A stretch of 64,000 nt of DNA, taken from contig OZ253548.1 of assembly GCA_965262595.1 (NCBI GenBank), positions 2,914,001-2,978,000 of the forward strand. The letters run 5' to 3'. This DNA comes from CATQHB01 sp965262595 (lineage in GTDB: Bacteria; Chloroflexota; Dehalococcoidia; Lucifugimonadales; UBA3495). Below are positions 42,232 through 49,700 of this stretch, piece after piece (the first letter of the stretch is position 1; each line of letters opens with the position of its first letter). Under the pieces are notes generated by a model that did no database searches, was not told the DNA's origin, and saw only the letters and a list, made by a program, of their open reading frames with translations. A program made the position numbers and the translations under genes.

Positions 42232-43401
42232 ATGAACTTGCCTGAGCGCATGAAATTCGGCATATTCCTGGGGCCTTTTCACCGAGTCGGCGAAAACCCA
42301 ACTCTGGCTATTGACCGGGATTTGGAATTGGTGCAATGGCTGGACTATCTGGGTTATGACGAAGCCTGGATTGGCGAGCATCACAGCGCCGGCTGGGAAA
42401 CCATCTCTTCCCCGGAGCTGTTCATTGCCGCCGCCGCAGAGCGCACCCGCCATATCAGGCTGGGCACCGGCGTTATCAGCCTCCCCTACCATCACCCGCT
42501 GATGGTGGCTAACCGGATGGTGCAGCTGGACCACATGACCCACGGCCGGGTGATGCTGGGGGTTGGCCCCGGCGCCCTCCCCGGTGACGCTTATATGATG
42601 GGTATTGACCCGGCTACCCAGCGTGAAAGGATGGATGAGGCCCTGGGCATCGTCTTGCGCCTCTTTACCGAGGACGAGCCGATAACCTACCGGAGCGAAT
42701 GGTTCGAGCTGCGGGAGGCCATGCTCCAGCTTCGCCCCTACCAGCGGCCCTATATGCCAATTTCAGTGGCCTCGGTGCAGTCCCCGGCGGGCGTAGCGAT
42801 GGCCGGCAAGTATGGCGCCTCGGTGCTAACCATTACCGTCCCCCGTGACCCCTCGGCCGGGCCGTCCAACCTGAAAGCTCTCTGGGAAATTGCCGAGAAC
42901 TCGGCGGCGGAACATGGTCAGACGGTTGACCGCCACGACTGGCGCCTCGCGGTTCCGGTGTATTTGGCCGAAGACCGGCAGCAGGCCCTGGACGAAGTAA
43001 AGATGGGCGCCGGCCGCTACCTGCGGGAGTACTCGGAAGGCACCAACGGGCGCAAAGCCGCATTTGACGGGCCTTTGGAAGACGTTGCCGAGTTCATGGC
43101 GAACAACGGCTCGTGGATTATCGGCACACCGGAGGACTGCATAGAGGGCCTAAACAGACTGGCCGAGCAGAGCGGTGGCTTCGGCGGATTCCTGGTGCAG
43201 ACCATCGACTGGGCGCCGCGGGAGAAGATGCTGCACAGCTTTGAGTTGCTGGCCCGCTACGTAATGCCGCAATTCCAGGGTTCGGTAACCAGAACCGCCG
43301 CCTCCAACCGCTGGGCCGCCGAGCGGCAGGACGTTCTGGTCAGCGGACGGGTTCGAGCCATTGAGCGCGCCCATCAAGTGTACGCCGACCGCAGCGTTTA
43401 A
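42232..43401 (+). CDS. LLM class flavin-dependent monooxygenase
   Basis: The 389-residue LLM protein has MKFGIFLGPFHRVGENPTLAIDRDLELVQWLDYLGYDEAWIGEHHSAGWE, TRHIRLGTGVISLPYHHPLMVANRMVQLDHMTHGRVMLGVGPG, and EWFELREAMLQLRPYQRP, the pattern of bacterial luciferase alpha-like and limonene monooxygenase proteins. The start is ATG 42232, with GAGGTGG 5 bp before it; a GTG at 42223 also exists. It converges on the LLM gene at 43615. Substrate unknown. Confidence 0.9.
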   Translation: MNLPERMKFGIFLGPFHRVGENPTLAIDRDLELVQWLDYLGYDEAWIGEHHSAGWETISSPELFIAAAAERTRHIRLGTGVISLPYHHPLMVANRMVQLDHMTHGRVMLGVGPGALPGDAYMMGIDPATQRERMDEALGIVLRLFTEDEPITYRSEWFELREAMLQLRPYQRPYMPISVASVQSPAGVAMAGKYGASVLTITVPRDPSAGPSNLKALWEIAENSAAEHGQTVDRHDWRLAVPVYLAEDRQQALDEVKMGAGRYLREYSEGTNGRKAAFDGPLEDVAEFMANNGSWIIGTPEDCIEGLNRLAEQSGGFGGFLVQTIDWAPREKMLHSFELLARYVMPQFQGSVTRTAASNRWAAERQDVLVSGRVRAIERAHQVYADRSV

Positions 43402-43474
43402 CCGGCCCGCCGCCCGTTTGGCCCGCAAGCGGAGACGGCAGCCGGAATGGATTAAACGGGAATGCCAAATGAAA

Positions 43475-43520
43475 GCAGGCCGGAGCAGGCTTGACGGTTA
43501 AACCGTGCCTGTCGGCCTGC
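43475..43520. terminator. long hairpin between two convergent LLM genes
   Basis: GCAGGCCGGAGCAGGC pairs with GCCTGTCGGCCTGC with one bulge; an inner stem (ACGGTT / AACCGT) extends it. It may act as a bidirectional terminator. Confidence 0.5.
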
Positions 43521-43614
43521 TTCGCCCCGCCAAGAATCTTTCAGGGCGGCAAAGGCAAAAGGGATGGCCGCCCGATGATTTCTTAAAGGCCGCTTGGCCC
43601 TGGGGACGTTCTGC

Positions 43615-44571
43615 TTACAACCCCTGGGTAACCGCTGCTATCAGGTTTAGGTTGCGGTTCATTGATGCCTGCGAGTCGCCACCCGCCGTAACCGGATGGG
43701 CCAGGATTTCCGTTGCTCCCCATTCGAACAGCTCGCGCAGGCGTCCGGCCACGTCCTCTTCGCTGCCCGAAAAGACCACATCCTCCAACATCCCGTCGCT
43801 CCAGACCCCGTCCCGCGCTTCCGGGTGGCCCGAGGCGGCAAACATCTCCTGGTAGAAGGGAGAACGGGGGTAGTTGGACAACTGCTGCCGGGCCGCATCC
43901 CTCACTTCATCCGGGTTGTCGTGGACGCATACCGGCACGTGGGCGATTAGGGGCGGAACCGGGCGGTCGGCCCGAGCTGCGCCTTCCTGCATCGCCGGCA
44001 GTCCCACGTCCCTCAGGTACTGGCCGGGACATACCCAACTTATGGCGCCGTCGGCCACCTCGCCGCACAACCGAAAAGACCGGCGGCGCAGGGCCGAGGC
44101 CATCACCGGCACATCCGGGGCCGCCGCACCGGGCAGGGCGGCATGGCCGTGGTACTGTTTGCCGTCAAAGTCCACTCTCCCCTCCCCCAGCAGGGTCTTA
44201 ACCACCTGGATGTATTCCCGCAGGTTGGTCAGGGGTGCGTGGTGTTCGATGCCAAACATCGGTTCGATACTGACTTTATGGCTGGGGCCAAGTCCCAGCC
44301 GGAAGCGCCCCGGGGCCAGTTGGGCTATCACCTGGGTCTGCTGAACCGCGACGATGGGATGACGCGGGTAGGTGGGAATAATGCTGGTGCCGAGCAAAAT
44401 TCGCTCGGTGGTGGCAGCGGCGGCGGCAAAGGTAGTCAGGGCGTCCGGCCCAGCTCCGCCGGAGGTGAGCCACGCCGCGGCGATGCCCAGGCTCTCCAAC
44501 TCCTGAATCCGGGCTACCACCGCCCGGCTGTCACCGCCCATTGCCGCTACTCCAATTCGCCTCTCAGCCAT
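43615..44571 (-). CDS. LLM class oxidoreductase, F420-dependent-like
   Basis: The 318-residue LLM protein is shorter than the others and resembles F420-dependent methylenetetrahydromethanopterin reductase-like LLM proteins: GIAAAWLTSGGAGPDALTTFAAAAATTERILLGTSIIPTYPRHPIVAVQQTQVIAQLAPGRFRLGLGPSHK. The RFRLGLGPSHK and DVPVMASALRRRSFRL blocks suggest F420 rather than FMN as cofactor, though this cannot be proved by eye. GGGAGG precedes the ATG. Substrate unknown. Confidence 0.88.
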   Translation of the reverse strand: MAERRIGVAAMGGDSRAVVARIQELESLGIAAAWLTSGGAGPDALTTFAAAAATTERILLGTSIIPTYPRHPIVAVQQTQVIAQLAPGRFRLGLGPSHKVSIEPMFGIEHHAPLTNLREYIQVVKTLLGEGRVDFDGKQYHGHAALPGAAAPDVPVMASALRRRSFRLCGEVADGAISWVCPGQYLRDVGLPAMQEGAARADRPVPPLIAHVPVCVHDNPDEVRDAARQQLSNYPRSPFYQEMFAASGHPEARDGVWSDGMLEDVVFSGSEEDVAGRLRELFEWGATEILAHPVTAGGDSQASMNRNLNLIAAVTQGL

Positions 44572-44890
44572 TGCGATTACCCTCCCGCTTCTCGATTCAA
44601 TCTATAACCGACTATATTGGGAACCGGTCTTGAGGCAGATTAGCACCCCCGGTTGCATATTTCAATATTCCGGCAAATGCGGCCGGCAGCGCCAACCGGC
44701 AACAATCCTGAAAACCAGGATGCCCGGTACGGAGTAGGGCCGGAAAACCGGGTCTCCGGGTCGCAGCATTGCTTCTTGACAGCTATTGAGGGCGCTCCTA
44801 CAATCCCACCTACGGTAGTCCCATCTACACTCAGACAGACGGGAAACCGGAGCTCACCGTATGTAAGTCCCCCGAACAGGGAGGTTGGCA
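44572..44890. other. intergenic region, nothing recognised
   Basis: Divergent starts of the LLM and SMP-30-like genes lie at the two ends. No promoter pair, repeat or RNA was recognised. Confidence 0.5.
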
Positions 44891-45862
44891 TTGAGTTGGG
44901 AGTTTTTGCCGGTTGCCGGGTCTTACGGCAGCCCTATTGATGGCCCGGTCTGGGACGGGGAAGCCCTGCTGTTTACCCAGCTTACCTTCCCCTTCAACGC
45001 GGCCAATAACCGGATACTGCGCTATGACCCGCAGACCGGCGCGGCCACCGACTTTCGGCGCTGGACTAACCGCACTACGGGCCTGGCCTTTTCCAATGAC
45101 GGCGTTCTTTTCGGATGCCAGAGCGGGGGCCGCCGGCTGGTGCGTTTCAATGCCGACGGCAGCACATCTCCGTTGGCCCACAAGCTGGATGGCGTGTACC
45201 ACAATCAGCCCAAAGACCTGGTGGTGGACCGGCAGAACCGCATCTGGTTTTGCGACCCCCACGGCGACCTGCGCCGCGCGATGAATCCTCAGATTCACGA
45301 CAAACTGGACCATGCGTCTATTCTGCGCCTGGAAGCACCCAACCTGGAAGCACCCAACCTGGAAGCACCCAACCTGGAAGTACCCAACCTGGAAGCACCC
45401 AACCTGGACTCGACCATCCGCAGAATGACCTACGATACCGATGCTCCGGCAGCCCTGGCCTTTGCTCCGAATGAGGATTATCTGTACGTGTCCGAAAGCA
45501 GTGAAGCTCCTGATGGAGTGCGGGAACTGCGGGCCTACCCGGTCCTGGAAGATGGAACCCTGGGAGCCTACCGCTTGCTGCACACCTTTGGCGCCGACCG
45601 GCGAGGCATACATCAAGGTATCAGCGGTATGTGTCTGGACGGTGAAGGCAACATCGTAGCCGTTGCCGGCCGGGAAGGCTCCGGTCCCGGGCCGATGGTC
45701 TATGTTTTCTCGCCGGAAGGCCGGATTCTGGAATCCCGGCCGGTTCCCGCGTCGCCGACCAACTGCGCCTTTGGCGGCCCGGACCGAAGCGACCTTTACG
45801 TCACTACCACCGGAGGCTATTTGTACCGGGCCGTTGCTACCGGTCGCCAGGGTCGGCCGTAG
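44891..45862 (+). CDS. SMP-30/gluconolactonase-like protein
   Basis: The 323-residue beta-propeller matches the SMP-30/LRE family of calcium-dependent lactonases: GPVWDGEALLFTQLTF, RQNRIWFCDPHGDLR, TDAPAALAFAPNEDYLYVSES, and GNIVAVAGREGSG. The start is TTG 44891, 6 bp after GGGAGG. A 15-bp tandem repeat encodes five LEAPN units between two blades, an insertion unusual for the family. No signal peptide. It probably hydrolyses sugar or other lactones in the cytosol. Confidence 0.85.
   Translation: MSWEFLPVAGSYGSPIDGPVWDGEALLFTQLTFPFNAANNRILRYDPQTGAATDFRRWTNRTTGLAFSNDGVLFGCQSGGRRLVRFNADGSTSPLAHKLDGVYHNQPKDLVVDRQNRIWFCDPHGDLRRAMNPQIHDKLDHASILRLEAPNLEAPNLEAPNLEVPNLEAPNLDSTIRRMTYDTDAPAALAFAPNEDYLYVSESSEAPDGVRELRAYPVLEDGTLGAYRLLHTFGADRRGIHQGISGMCLDGEGNIVAVAGREGSGPGPMVYVFSPEGRILESRPVPASPTNCAFGGPDRSDLYVTTTGGYLYRAVATGRQGRP
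45329..45403. repeat. 15-bp tandem repeat inside the SMP-30-like gene, 5 copies
   Basis: CTGGAAGCACCCAAC is repeated, with a single base change in copy 4, giving LEAPN x5 in frame. Confidence 0.9.
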
Positions 45863-46040
45863 AAAGTTGGTTCGTAGCGAGCCGGTCGAACCGCGAAAAT
45901 CCTAAGCCACCCCACCAGTTCAGAGTGAGCAGCCAGAGTTACGCCGTAAGTATATATCGAATAACCCTGGCAACCGGGCCGACAAAAAACGTTGCAGGGG
46001 GATCTCCCCGCTAAAGAAGCAATCCGCTCAAGGAGGAAAC

Positions 46041-46892
46041 ATGGTTTCCAGAACCGCCGTCCCCGAAATGGCAACCACTATTGCACTGCTCCGTTCCGAA
46101 TCGGCCCGGCTGGGCAACTTTCTGGCTGGCCTGGACGGCGAGGGTTGGGCCCGTCAGAGCGCCTGTACCGAATGGACGGTTGCCGACGCAGCGGCCCATT
46201 TGACTCAGGGTTCCGACGGCTCGGCGCTGGCCCTGACCCGCGCCCGCAACGGCGACCCTTCACCGCCGGAGGGCCAGCGACTTCTGGATGCCGGTGAACG
46301 GGCTTCCGAGTTGACCGCGGAACGGGCCATTGCCTACCGCGGCGATAAGGAGGCGGCAGACCTGCTCCAAGCCTTTACCTCCGGAGTTGACCGGCTGATT
46401 CAGACCGCCCAGGAACTGACCGCCGAAGACTGGGTAAAGCCGTCCTTCCACCGTCGGGGCCTCATCCCGGTACACGAAAACGTGACCCGCCGTATCCAGG
46501 AGACCGCGATTCACGGCTGGGACATTCGTTCCGCATTTGATCCGGCTGCCGAGATGACGGAGGAAGCCGCCGTGCTGATCATCAACGTGGCCTATCGCTG
46601 GCTGAACGCTTGTTTTGTCCCGTTGTCCAGCAACGAATCGGCCCGTTTCCGCTTTGAGGTTTCCGGCGCTGCCTCATTTAGCGAGGATGTGGCGCTGGAG
46701 GGAGCCGGTTTCCGTATCGAATCCGCCGGGAATGAACCTGCCGACGTAACCTTCCGAGGCAACGCAAGCGCCTACGTGCTGCTAATCTACGGCCGGTTGG
46801 ACATCAGTTCCGGCTCTACCCCCGCCCAACTGGAAATAGACGGCCCGCTGGACAAGGCGCTGCTGTTTACCGAGAGTTTCCGGGGGTATTAG
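46041..46892 (+). CDS. maleylpyruvate isomerase-family (MDMPI/DinB-like) protein
   Basis: The 283-residue protein has the MDMPI N-terminal helical bundle (LLRSESARLGNFLAGLDGEGWARQSACTEWTVADAAAHLTQGSDG, with metal-binding His in AAHL) and a C-terminal SCP2-like domain from ~190. Mycothiol-dependent isomerases have this layout, but Chloroflexota are not known for mycothiol, so another thiol or function is likely. AAGGAGGAA precedes the ATG. Stand-alone gene. Confidence 0.85.
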   Translation: MVSRTAVPEMATTIALLRSESARLGNFLAGLDGEGWARQSACTEWTVADAAAHLTQGSDGSALALTRARNGDPSPPEGQRLLDAGERASELTAERAIAYRGDKEAADLLQAFTSGVDRLIQTAQELTAEDWVKPSFHRRGLIPVHENVTRRIQETAIHGWDIRSAFDPAAEMTEEAAVLIINVAYRWLNACFVPLSSNESARFRFEVSGAASFSEDVALEGAGFRIESAGNEPADVTFRGNASAYVLLIYGRLDISSGSTPAQLEIDGPLDKALLFTESFRGY

Positions 46893-47046
46893 AGGGTTAA
46901 GCGGGGCAATCCTGGCGGTGGCTCGCTTATTCGGTTATTGCCGGACTTCGGTTTGCGCCGTTCGTGGTGAGTTTGCCGGACCGGGAAACAGGGCCTTCGA
47001 AAAGCTCATTGCGAACGGTTAGTCACCTTGACTGAGACAAATGAAG

Positions 47047-47071
47047 GGGGCAGGAAAATTCTTCCTGCCCC
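47047..47071. terminator. hairpin between convergent genes
   Basis: A 10-bp perfect stem (GGGGCAGGAA / TTCCTGCCCC) with a 5-nt loop sits between the MDMPI-like and ThuA genes; weak U-tract on the minus strand. Confidence 0.55.
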
Positions 47072-47115
47072 GCTTGCCGTTTAAGGGATAGTAGTAACCA
47101 ATAGGGTGTGGGCCG

Positions 47116-47814
47116 CTAGCTTCCCGCCGTTGCCCAGTCCACTCCGTTCAAGACGATTTTCTGGAACTCCGGCGTCTCGAAACTGCGGCCGTCGTGGCCG
47201 AGCAGCAGCACAAATACCTTGCCCTGCCCGTAGGTCCGAGTCCAGCCCAGGGGGAAGGTTCCGCCGGGCATCGGAGTCGGCGCCCGATCCGGACCCCAGG
47301 GCCACGTCCCTTCCTCGGCATCGCCGGTCAGGAACACATCGTTGCCGTCCTTGTGAGCCAGCCCCATATACAATTCGTCGTTAGTCGAAAAGTCGGCTAC
47401 GCCCTTTACGCCGGCGTGGGCCGAGTTGCTGACGTTTACGGTGAATTCGCCGTAGGGTGGATGGAAACTGGTGCCGGTAATCCAACCGCCTCCGGTGATA
47501 TCGTGGTATTCAGGCCAAGTGTTGGAAAGGCAGGTGGATATGTGGATGCAGACGAAACCCTTGCCGGAATTGATGTAATTAGCCATGCCCTGCCGCTCTG
47601 CCGGGGCCAGGGCCAGTTCGGCAAAGCCGGCGATATTTTCGCGGCGGGTGTTGAACACCAGCGCGTCATAGCCCTCCATCTCGGGGGTATTGGCCAACGC
47701 CGAAGCGTCCTCGGTGATAGTTACTTCGTGGCCGGCGGCTCTTAAAAAGTCGCCCAGTATAGGAGTGGATTCTTCGTAGGGATGGCGTCCTCCGGATATT
47801 ACCAGCAAATTCAC
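47116..47814 (-). CDS. ThuA domain protein
   Basis: The 232-residue protein matches ThuA (trehalose utilisation-like, class I glutamine amidotransferase-like fold): MNLLVISGGRHPYEESTPILGDFL, EGYDALVFNTRRENIAGF, GKGFVCIHISTCL, and GTFPLGWTRTYGQGKVFVLLLGHDGRSFETPEFQKIVLNGVDWA, the diagnostic C-terminus. The start is GTG with GGAGG upstream. Function in sugar metabolism is inferred from the family; no sugar genes are adjacent. Confidence 0.9.
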   Translation of the reverse strand: MNLLVISGGRHPYEESTPILGDFLRAAGHEVTITEDASALANTPEMEGYDALVFNTRRENIAGFAELALAPAERQGMANYINSGKGFVCIHISTCLSNTWPEYHDITGGGWITGTSFHPPYGEFTVNVSNSAHAGVKGVADFSTNDELYMGLAHKDGNDVFLTGDAEEGTWPWGPDRAPTPMPGGTFPLGWTRTYGQGKVFVLLLGHDGRSFETPEFQKIVLNGVDWATAGS

Positions 47815-48311
47815 TGAATCATACCTCCGTATTCTCCGATTTGTAGTTGGGTGAGTTGTGGTTAACCGAGCCCGTGAGGGCTATTATACACCAGCGCCCA
47901 CCGGACAGATACGCAGATACGTCGGCCACCGGGCCGGATACCGGCCGAGCACCGGGCGGATGCGGGCCAATTGTCCGCCCGATATGACCGGGTCAACCTT
48001 GCGTCTTTCGCTAGTCCTTGACCAGGAGTATCCCCACTCATCCTGAGCCGGTCGAAGAGCAGGCTCGCCATAAGCGGATTTCCCTTAATAATTAGGGGTA
48101 AACACCCAGATCACGGCCTTATTCAGAGGTTCCTTAGGTAACCGAAATATCCCAGGGGTCAACCCCTTTCCCTTGCCGTAAAGCGGGTGACGGTATAATA
48201 TACGCTGACAATTGACCCGGCCCTAGACCTTCAACCGAACCGGCCGGATCAACCGGATAGGACAAGCCGGCCGGCCGGGTTTTTCGCCGCCGAAGATAGG
48301 AGGAGCAATTT
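47815..48311. other. intergenic region with a MITE fragment
   Basis: No gene is evident. A partial MITE lies at 48095-48133. Divergent starts of the ThuA and amidohydrolase genes lie at the ends. Confidence 0.5.
48095..48133 (-). repeat. MITE-like element, copy 6 (fragment)
   Basis: Only one end remains (complement of GGAACCTCTGAATAAGGC plus ~20 bp matching the left side of copy 1). TTAG follows the end, fitting a YTAR target. Confidence 0.7.
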
Positions 48312-49223
48312 ATGGTTTCCCCGGACATTAGGCCCATCGATATTCACATCCATCCCTTTACCCAGGAAACTTGTCTGGGCCATGGGCCATCCTACACCGA
48401 GGCCCACTACGACTTTTTCGGGCGCAGCCCGGAAGCGCCCCACCACGGCAAGCAGTTTATCACCATTGACGAGACTTACGAACACTTTCAGGATGCGGGC
48501 GTGGACAAGGCGGTTATCGTCAATATGGTCTCCTACAATCAGTGGGGGCGGGCTTTGCCTAACGATTATATGGCCCTGTACGCCGAAAAATACCCGGACT
48601 TGTTCATTCCCTTCGCCGGAGTTGACCCGCACATGGGGCCGTCGGCCTTGCGGGAGATTGAGCGGTCGGTTAAGGAATTAGGCTGCAAGGGACTGAAGTT
48701 TCATCCGGCTTATCAGGAGTTTTGTCCCAACGACAAGGCCCTGATGTGGCCCATTTATGAAAAGTGCGTGGAGTTGGACATCGCTATCCTGGTGCATACC
48801 GGCACCACGCGGATGACCCGCTGCACCATCAACGGTTGCCGCCCGGTGATGCTGGACGACGTCGCCACCGCCTTCCCCGACCTGCGCATCATCATGACCC
48901 ATTTCGCCTGGCCCTGGACCGAAGAGGGGTTGGCGGTGTGCTGGCGCCACGAAAACGTCTATATGGATTTGTCCGGCTGGCTGCCCCGCTATATTTTTGC
49001 CACCCAGCCGATCGTTTTCCAGTACCTGAACACGGTGCTGCAAGACAAGATGGTATTTGGCAGCGACTATCCGGCCATCAACCCCAAGGTGTGGCTGGAC
49101 GATTTTCAGAAGATAGTGGATAACGGCTTTGATTGGGGTGGAGCGCACCGGCAAATCAGCCCGGCGGTTTATGCGAAGTTTGTCCGGGGTAACGCGATCA
49201 AGGCCCTGAAGTTAAACCTTTAG
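48312..49223 (+). CDS. amidohydrolase-2 family metal hydrolase/decarboxylase
   Basis: The 303-residue TIM-barrel protein matches the amidohydrolase-2 / ACMSD-like family: metal motif DIHIHPF at the start, KGLKFHPAYQEF, a His in ILVHTGTT, TGLYMDLSGW-like VYMDLSGWLPRY, and the last Asp in FGSDYP. Members decarboxylate or hydrolyse aromatic acids and lactones, such as gamma-resorcylate or PDC. AGGAGC precedes the ATG. The stop is 3 bp before a GIY-YIG element. It could take part in aromatic degradation, but the genes beyond are a CoA ligase. Confidence 0.9.
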   Translation: MVSPDIRPIDIHIHPFTQETCLGHGPSYTEAHYDFFGRSPEAPHHGKQFITIDETYEHFQDAGVDKAVIVNMVSYNQWGRALPNDYMALYAEKYPDLFIPFAGVDPHMGPSALREIERSVKELGCKGLKFHPAYQEFCPNDKALMWPIYEKCVELDIAILVHTGTTRMTRCTINGCRPVMLDDVATAFPDLRIIMTHFAWPWTEEGLAVCWRHENVYMDLSGWLPRYIFATQPIVFQYLNTVLQDKMVFGSDYPAINPKVWLDDFQKIVDNGFDWGGAHRQISPAVYAKFVRGNAIKALKLNL

Positions 49224-49225
49224 CT

Positions 49226-49297
49226 CAATTAAGAATTAGGAATAGGAGTTACGCAGTTGACTAAGACTGTCATTCTGAACGAAGTGAAGAATCTAAA
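49226..49297 (+). repeat. left terminal inverted repeat of the GIY-YIG element
   Basis: It matches the complement of 49617-49682 with about six substitutions and one 6-bp insertion. It ends immediately before the nuclease start codon. Confidence 0.9.
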
Positions 49298-49609
49298 GTG
49301 CTCGGCAACCAAAACCATTATCGCCAGTACTACGTTTACATTATGACCAATAGCCGTCACGCTCCTCTATATGTGGGAGTAACCAATGACCTGGTTCGGC
49401 GGGTATATGAACACCGCAGCAAGCTGGTTAAAGGGTTTACCAACAAATACAATATTACTATGCTTATGTACTATGAGATAAGCGCTGACGTGGAGTCTGC
49501 CATTACCCGGGAGAAGCAGCTAAAGGGTTGGCTCAAAAGCAGGAAAGTTGACTTGATAGAATCGGCCAACCCGAACTGGAGGGACTTATCACTGGAATGG
49601 TATAGCTGA
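49298..49609 (+). CDS. GIY-YIG nuclease
   Basis: The 103-residue protein is a single GIY-YIG domain: YYVYIMTN at ~11-18, LYVGVTNDLVRRVYEHR (YVG motif, catalytic Arg and His), and the later Glu in VESAITREKQLKGW. Such small nucleases resemble the UvrC N-terminal domain. The start is GTG 49298, directly after the left inverted repeat. A 7-bp gap separates the stop from the right repeat. The nuclease probably acts on the repeats, by analogy with RAYT/REP and homing systems; that is inference. Confidence 0.92.
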   Translation: MLGNQNHYRQYYVYIMTNSRHAPLYVGVTNDLVRRVYEHRSKLVKGFTNKYNITMLMYYEISADVESAITREKQLKGWLKSRKVDLIESANPNWRDLSLEWYS

Positions 49610-49616
49610 GATGGAT

Positions 49617-49682
49617 TTTAGATCCTTCACTCCGTTCAGGATGACAGTCTTGGTTAACCGCGTAACTCCTAATTCTTAATTG
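49617..49682 (-). repeat. right terminal inverted repeat of the GIY-YIG element
   Basis: The complement reads CAATTAAGAATTAGG and onward, matching 49226-49297. The next gene's AAAGGAGG starts 4 bp beyond it. Confidence 0.9.
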
Positions 49683-49700
49683 CAAGAAAGGAGGTCTCCC

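Larger units (their letters stand above)
49226..49682. mobile_element. 457-bp GIY-YIG element with long terminal inverted repeats
   Basis: Nearly perfect terminal inverted repeats (72 bp left at 49226-49297, 66 bp right at 49617-49682) flank a 103-residue GIY-YIG nuclease gene. The only difference in length is a 6-bp insertion in the left arm. The arms contain the widespread intergenic motif CATTCTGAACGAAGTGAAG and begin CAATTAAGAATTAGG. The element fills the whole gap between the amidohydrolase stop and the CoA ligase ribosome site. No target duplication is evident. Confidence 0.85.

Noticed and set aside
45329..45403. Apparent repeat array that could be taken for a CRISPR
   Set aside because: Units are 15 bp, directly adjacent and in frame inside an SMP-30-like gene; there are no spacers.
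46041..46892. Mycothiol-dependent maleylpyruvate isomerase as a firm function
   Set aside because: Mycothiol is not expected in Chloroflexota and no mycothiol genes are visible; family name only is kept.
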